A stretch of DNA of 64,000 nt from Leptospira terpstrae serovar Hualin str. LT 11-33 = ATCC 700639. GTDB lineage: Bacteria > Spirochaetota > Leptospiria > Leptospirales > Leptospiraceae. A program made the translations under genes and the position numbers. The stretch's first letter is position 1, and each line of letters opens with the position of its first letter. Location of the stretch: positions 62,001 to 126,000 of the forward strand of contig NZ_AOGW02000011.1 in the NCBI RefSeq assembly GCF_000332495.1, given 5' to 3'. Of the stretch, positions 63,458 to 64,000 are shown piece after piece. Below the pieces are notes generated by a model. The model was not told where the DNA came from. It was given only the letters and a program-made list of their open reading frames with translations, and did not search any database.

Positions 63458-64000
63458 GTGACTCCATTCCGTAATGCAATCCTTCTCGGAATTTCCATAT
63501 ATGCAATTTTACTTTTTGCATTTCCTGGAGTTCCCGATGCTGATATATTCTACCATTTTTCAGTCGCCAAACTTTACTTAAAGGAAGGGTTTGTGTCTAG
63601 GCTTCCATGGCCTGAAATTGGGATCCAATCTAGAGAATTTACAGATTATCATTTTCTATTTCATATCTTGCAAATTCCATTTCTCTTACTTCCGGTTGAA
63701 GAAACTATAGCTATTAAATTTTTTATCTTAATTTCAATTTCAACATTACTTTACCTAGTTACAGACTACATGCAAAAGGAATCCTCCAATCTATCACCTT
63801 ATTTCGTTGTGGTCTTTTTTATCTTAGGTTCTGTGTTATTTACAGGAAGGATGTTGTTTGGAAGAGGGAATTTACTTTTCTTTTCGATTTACTTTCTTTC
63901 CTTACGTTTCTGGAATATAAAATACCTGAAATGGATATTTGTTTTCTCTTTTTTATCTGTTTGGTCTTATAGCGGATTTCCATTTTTATTCTTCACAAGT
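63458..64000 (+). CDS. Polytopic membrane protein, N-terminal part (cut by window edge)
   Basis: The gene starts at GTG 63458, 21 bases after the lipoprotein stop, and is open to the right edge (181 codons). It has several membrane helices from the first residues, with FPGVPDADIFYHFSVAKLYL after the first helix. This form is seen in membrane glycosyltransferases of the GT-C type, but no catalytic motif is confirmed. Confidence 0.65.
   Translation, partial: MTPFRNAILLGISIYAILLFAFPGVPDADIFYHFSVAKLYLKEGFVSRLPWPEIGIQSREFTDYHFLFHILQIPFLLLPVEETIAIKFFILISISTLLYLVTDYMQKESSNLSPYFVVVFFILGSVLFTGRMLFGRGNLLFFSIYFLSLRFWNIKYLKWIFVFSFLSVWSYSGFPFLFFTS

Overview
The window reads as a chromosomal segment of a Leptospira, probably a saprophytic (L. 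biflexa-like) species. This is an inference. It rests on the moderate GC content, on Leptospira-typical families (SpiroCoCo giant coiled-coil protein, DUF1577 protein, 7TM-SpoIIE phosphatases, a stand-alone bacterial histone, MORN and YHYH lipoproteins) and on spirochaete-type lipoboxes. I saw no rRNA or tRNA gene, insertion sequence, prophage or CRISPR array. Coding density is high and no gene-free stretch exceeds 300 bases.

Layout. 1-1051 is the start of a membrane SpoIIE-type phosphatase that runs off the left edge. 1119-6085 (minus) is a caa3-type cytochrome c oxidase operon (small TM protein, SCO, subunits II, I, III, IV) closed by a clear terminator. It is divergent from heme A synthase (ctaA) and heme O synthase (ctaB), followed by two TPM-domain proteins (6210-9576). 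9667-15153 (minus) holds an epimerase, a cytochrome c lipoprotein, a zinc-ribbon protein, a STAS protein, a citrate synthase-like protein whose three catalytic positions are all changed, and a 7TM-SpoIIE phosphatase. 15201-19479 holds small and hypothetical genes, an isoprenylcysteine methyltransferase-like protein, an acyltransferase, a degenerate GHKL ATPase and a ferritin-like diiron protein. 19563-23769 is a compact unit: giant coiled-coil SpiroCoCo protein, 67-residue histone-fold protein and methionine aminopeptidase. 23828-27594 has a tiny Cys-rich secreted peptide, a single-domain response regulator, thiM-thiE, queG and a thioesterase.

27638-38967 is rich in envelope proteins: an OmpA-like protein, two tandem paralogous 760-residue repeat lipoproteins, a patatin, a DUF1577/PilZ protein, a degenerate HepT-like protein, an FKBP, and a YHYH-MORN-SCO cluster. 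38964-42141 (minus) is an ABC-F protein plus an ABC-2 exporter. 43136-44311 is purT. 44388-49060 is a copper-resistance locus: divergent MerR/CueR regulator, a 19-bp-spacer MerR-type promoter, a His-rich exported protein, CopZ and CopA, then an AraC regulator and an ankyrin protein. 49074-54569 has an SGNH-hydrolase-like protein, a polytopic membrane protein, a zinc-ribbon protein, a STAS protein and lipoproteins. 54566-60510 (minus) holds a PAS histidine kinase, a REC-ATPase hybrid and a P2-type cation ATPase with an N-terminal PTS-EIIA-like domain. The right end has an SDR, a propeller-like lipoprotein and the start of a membrane protein cut by the window edge.

Most interesting points: (1) the citrate synthase-fold protein lacking all three canonical catalytic residues, between a STAS antagonist and a PP2C phosphatase; (2) the histone gene packed between a membrane-anchored coiled-coil protein with an HTH-like C-terminus and map, a possible nucleoid-organising unit; (3) the EIIA/P-type ATPase fusion; (4) the YHYH-MORN-SCO cluster with a terminator hairpin embedded at the 5' end of the second gene.
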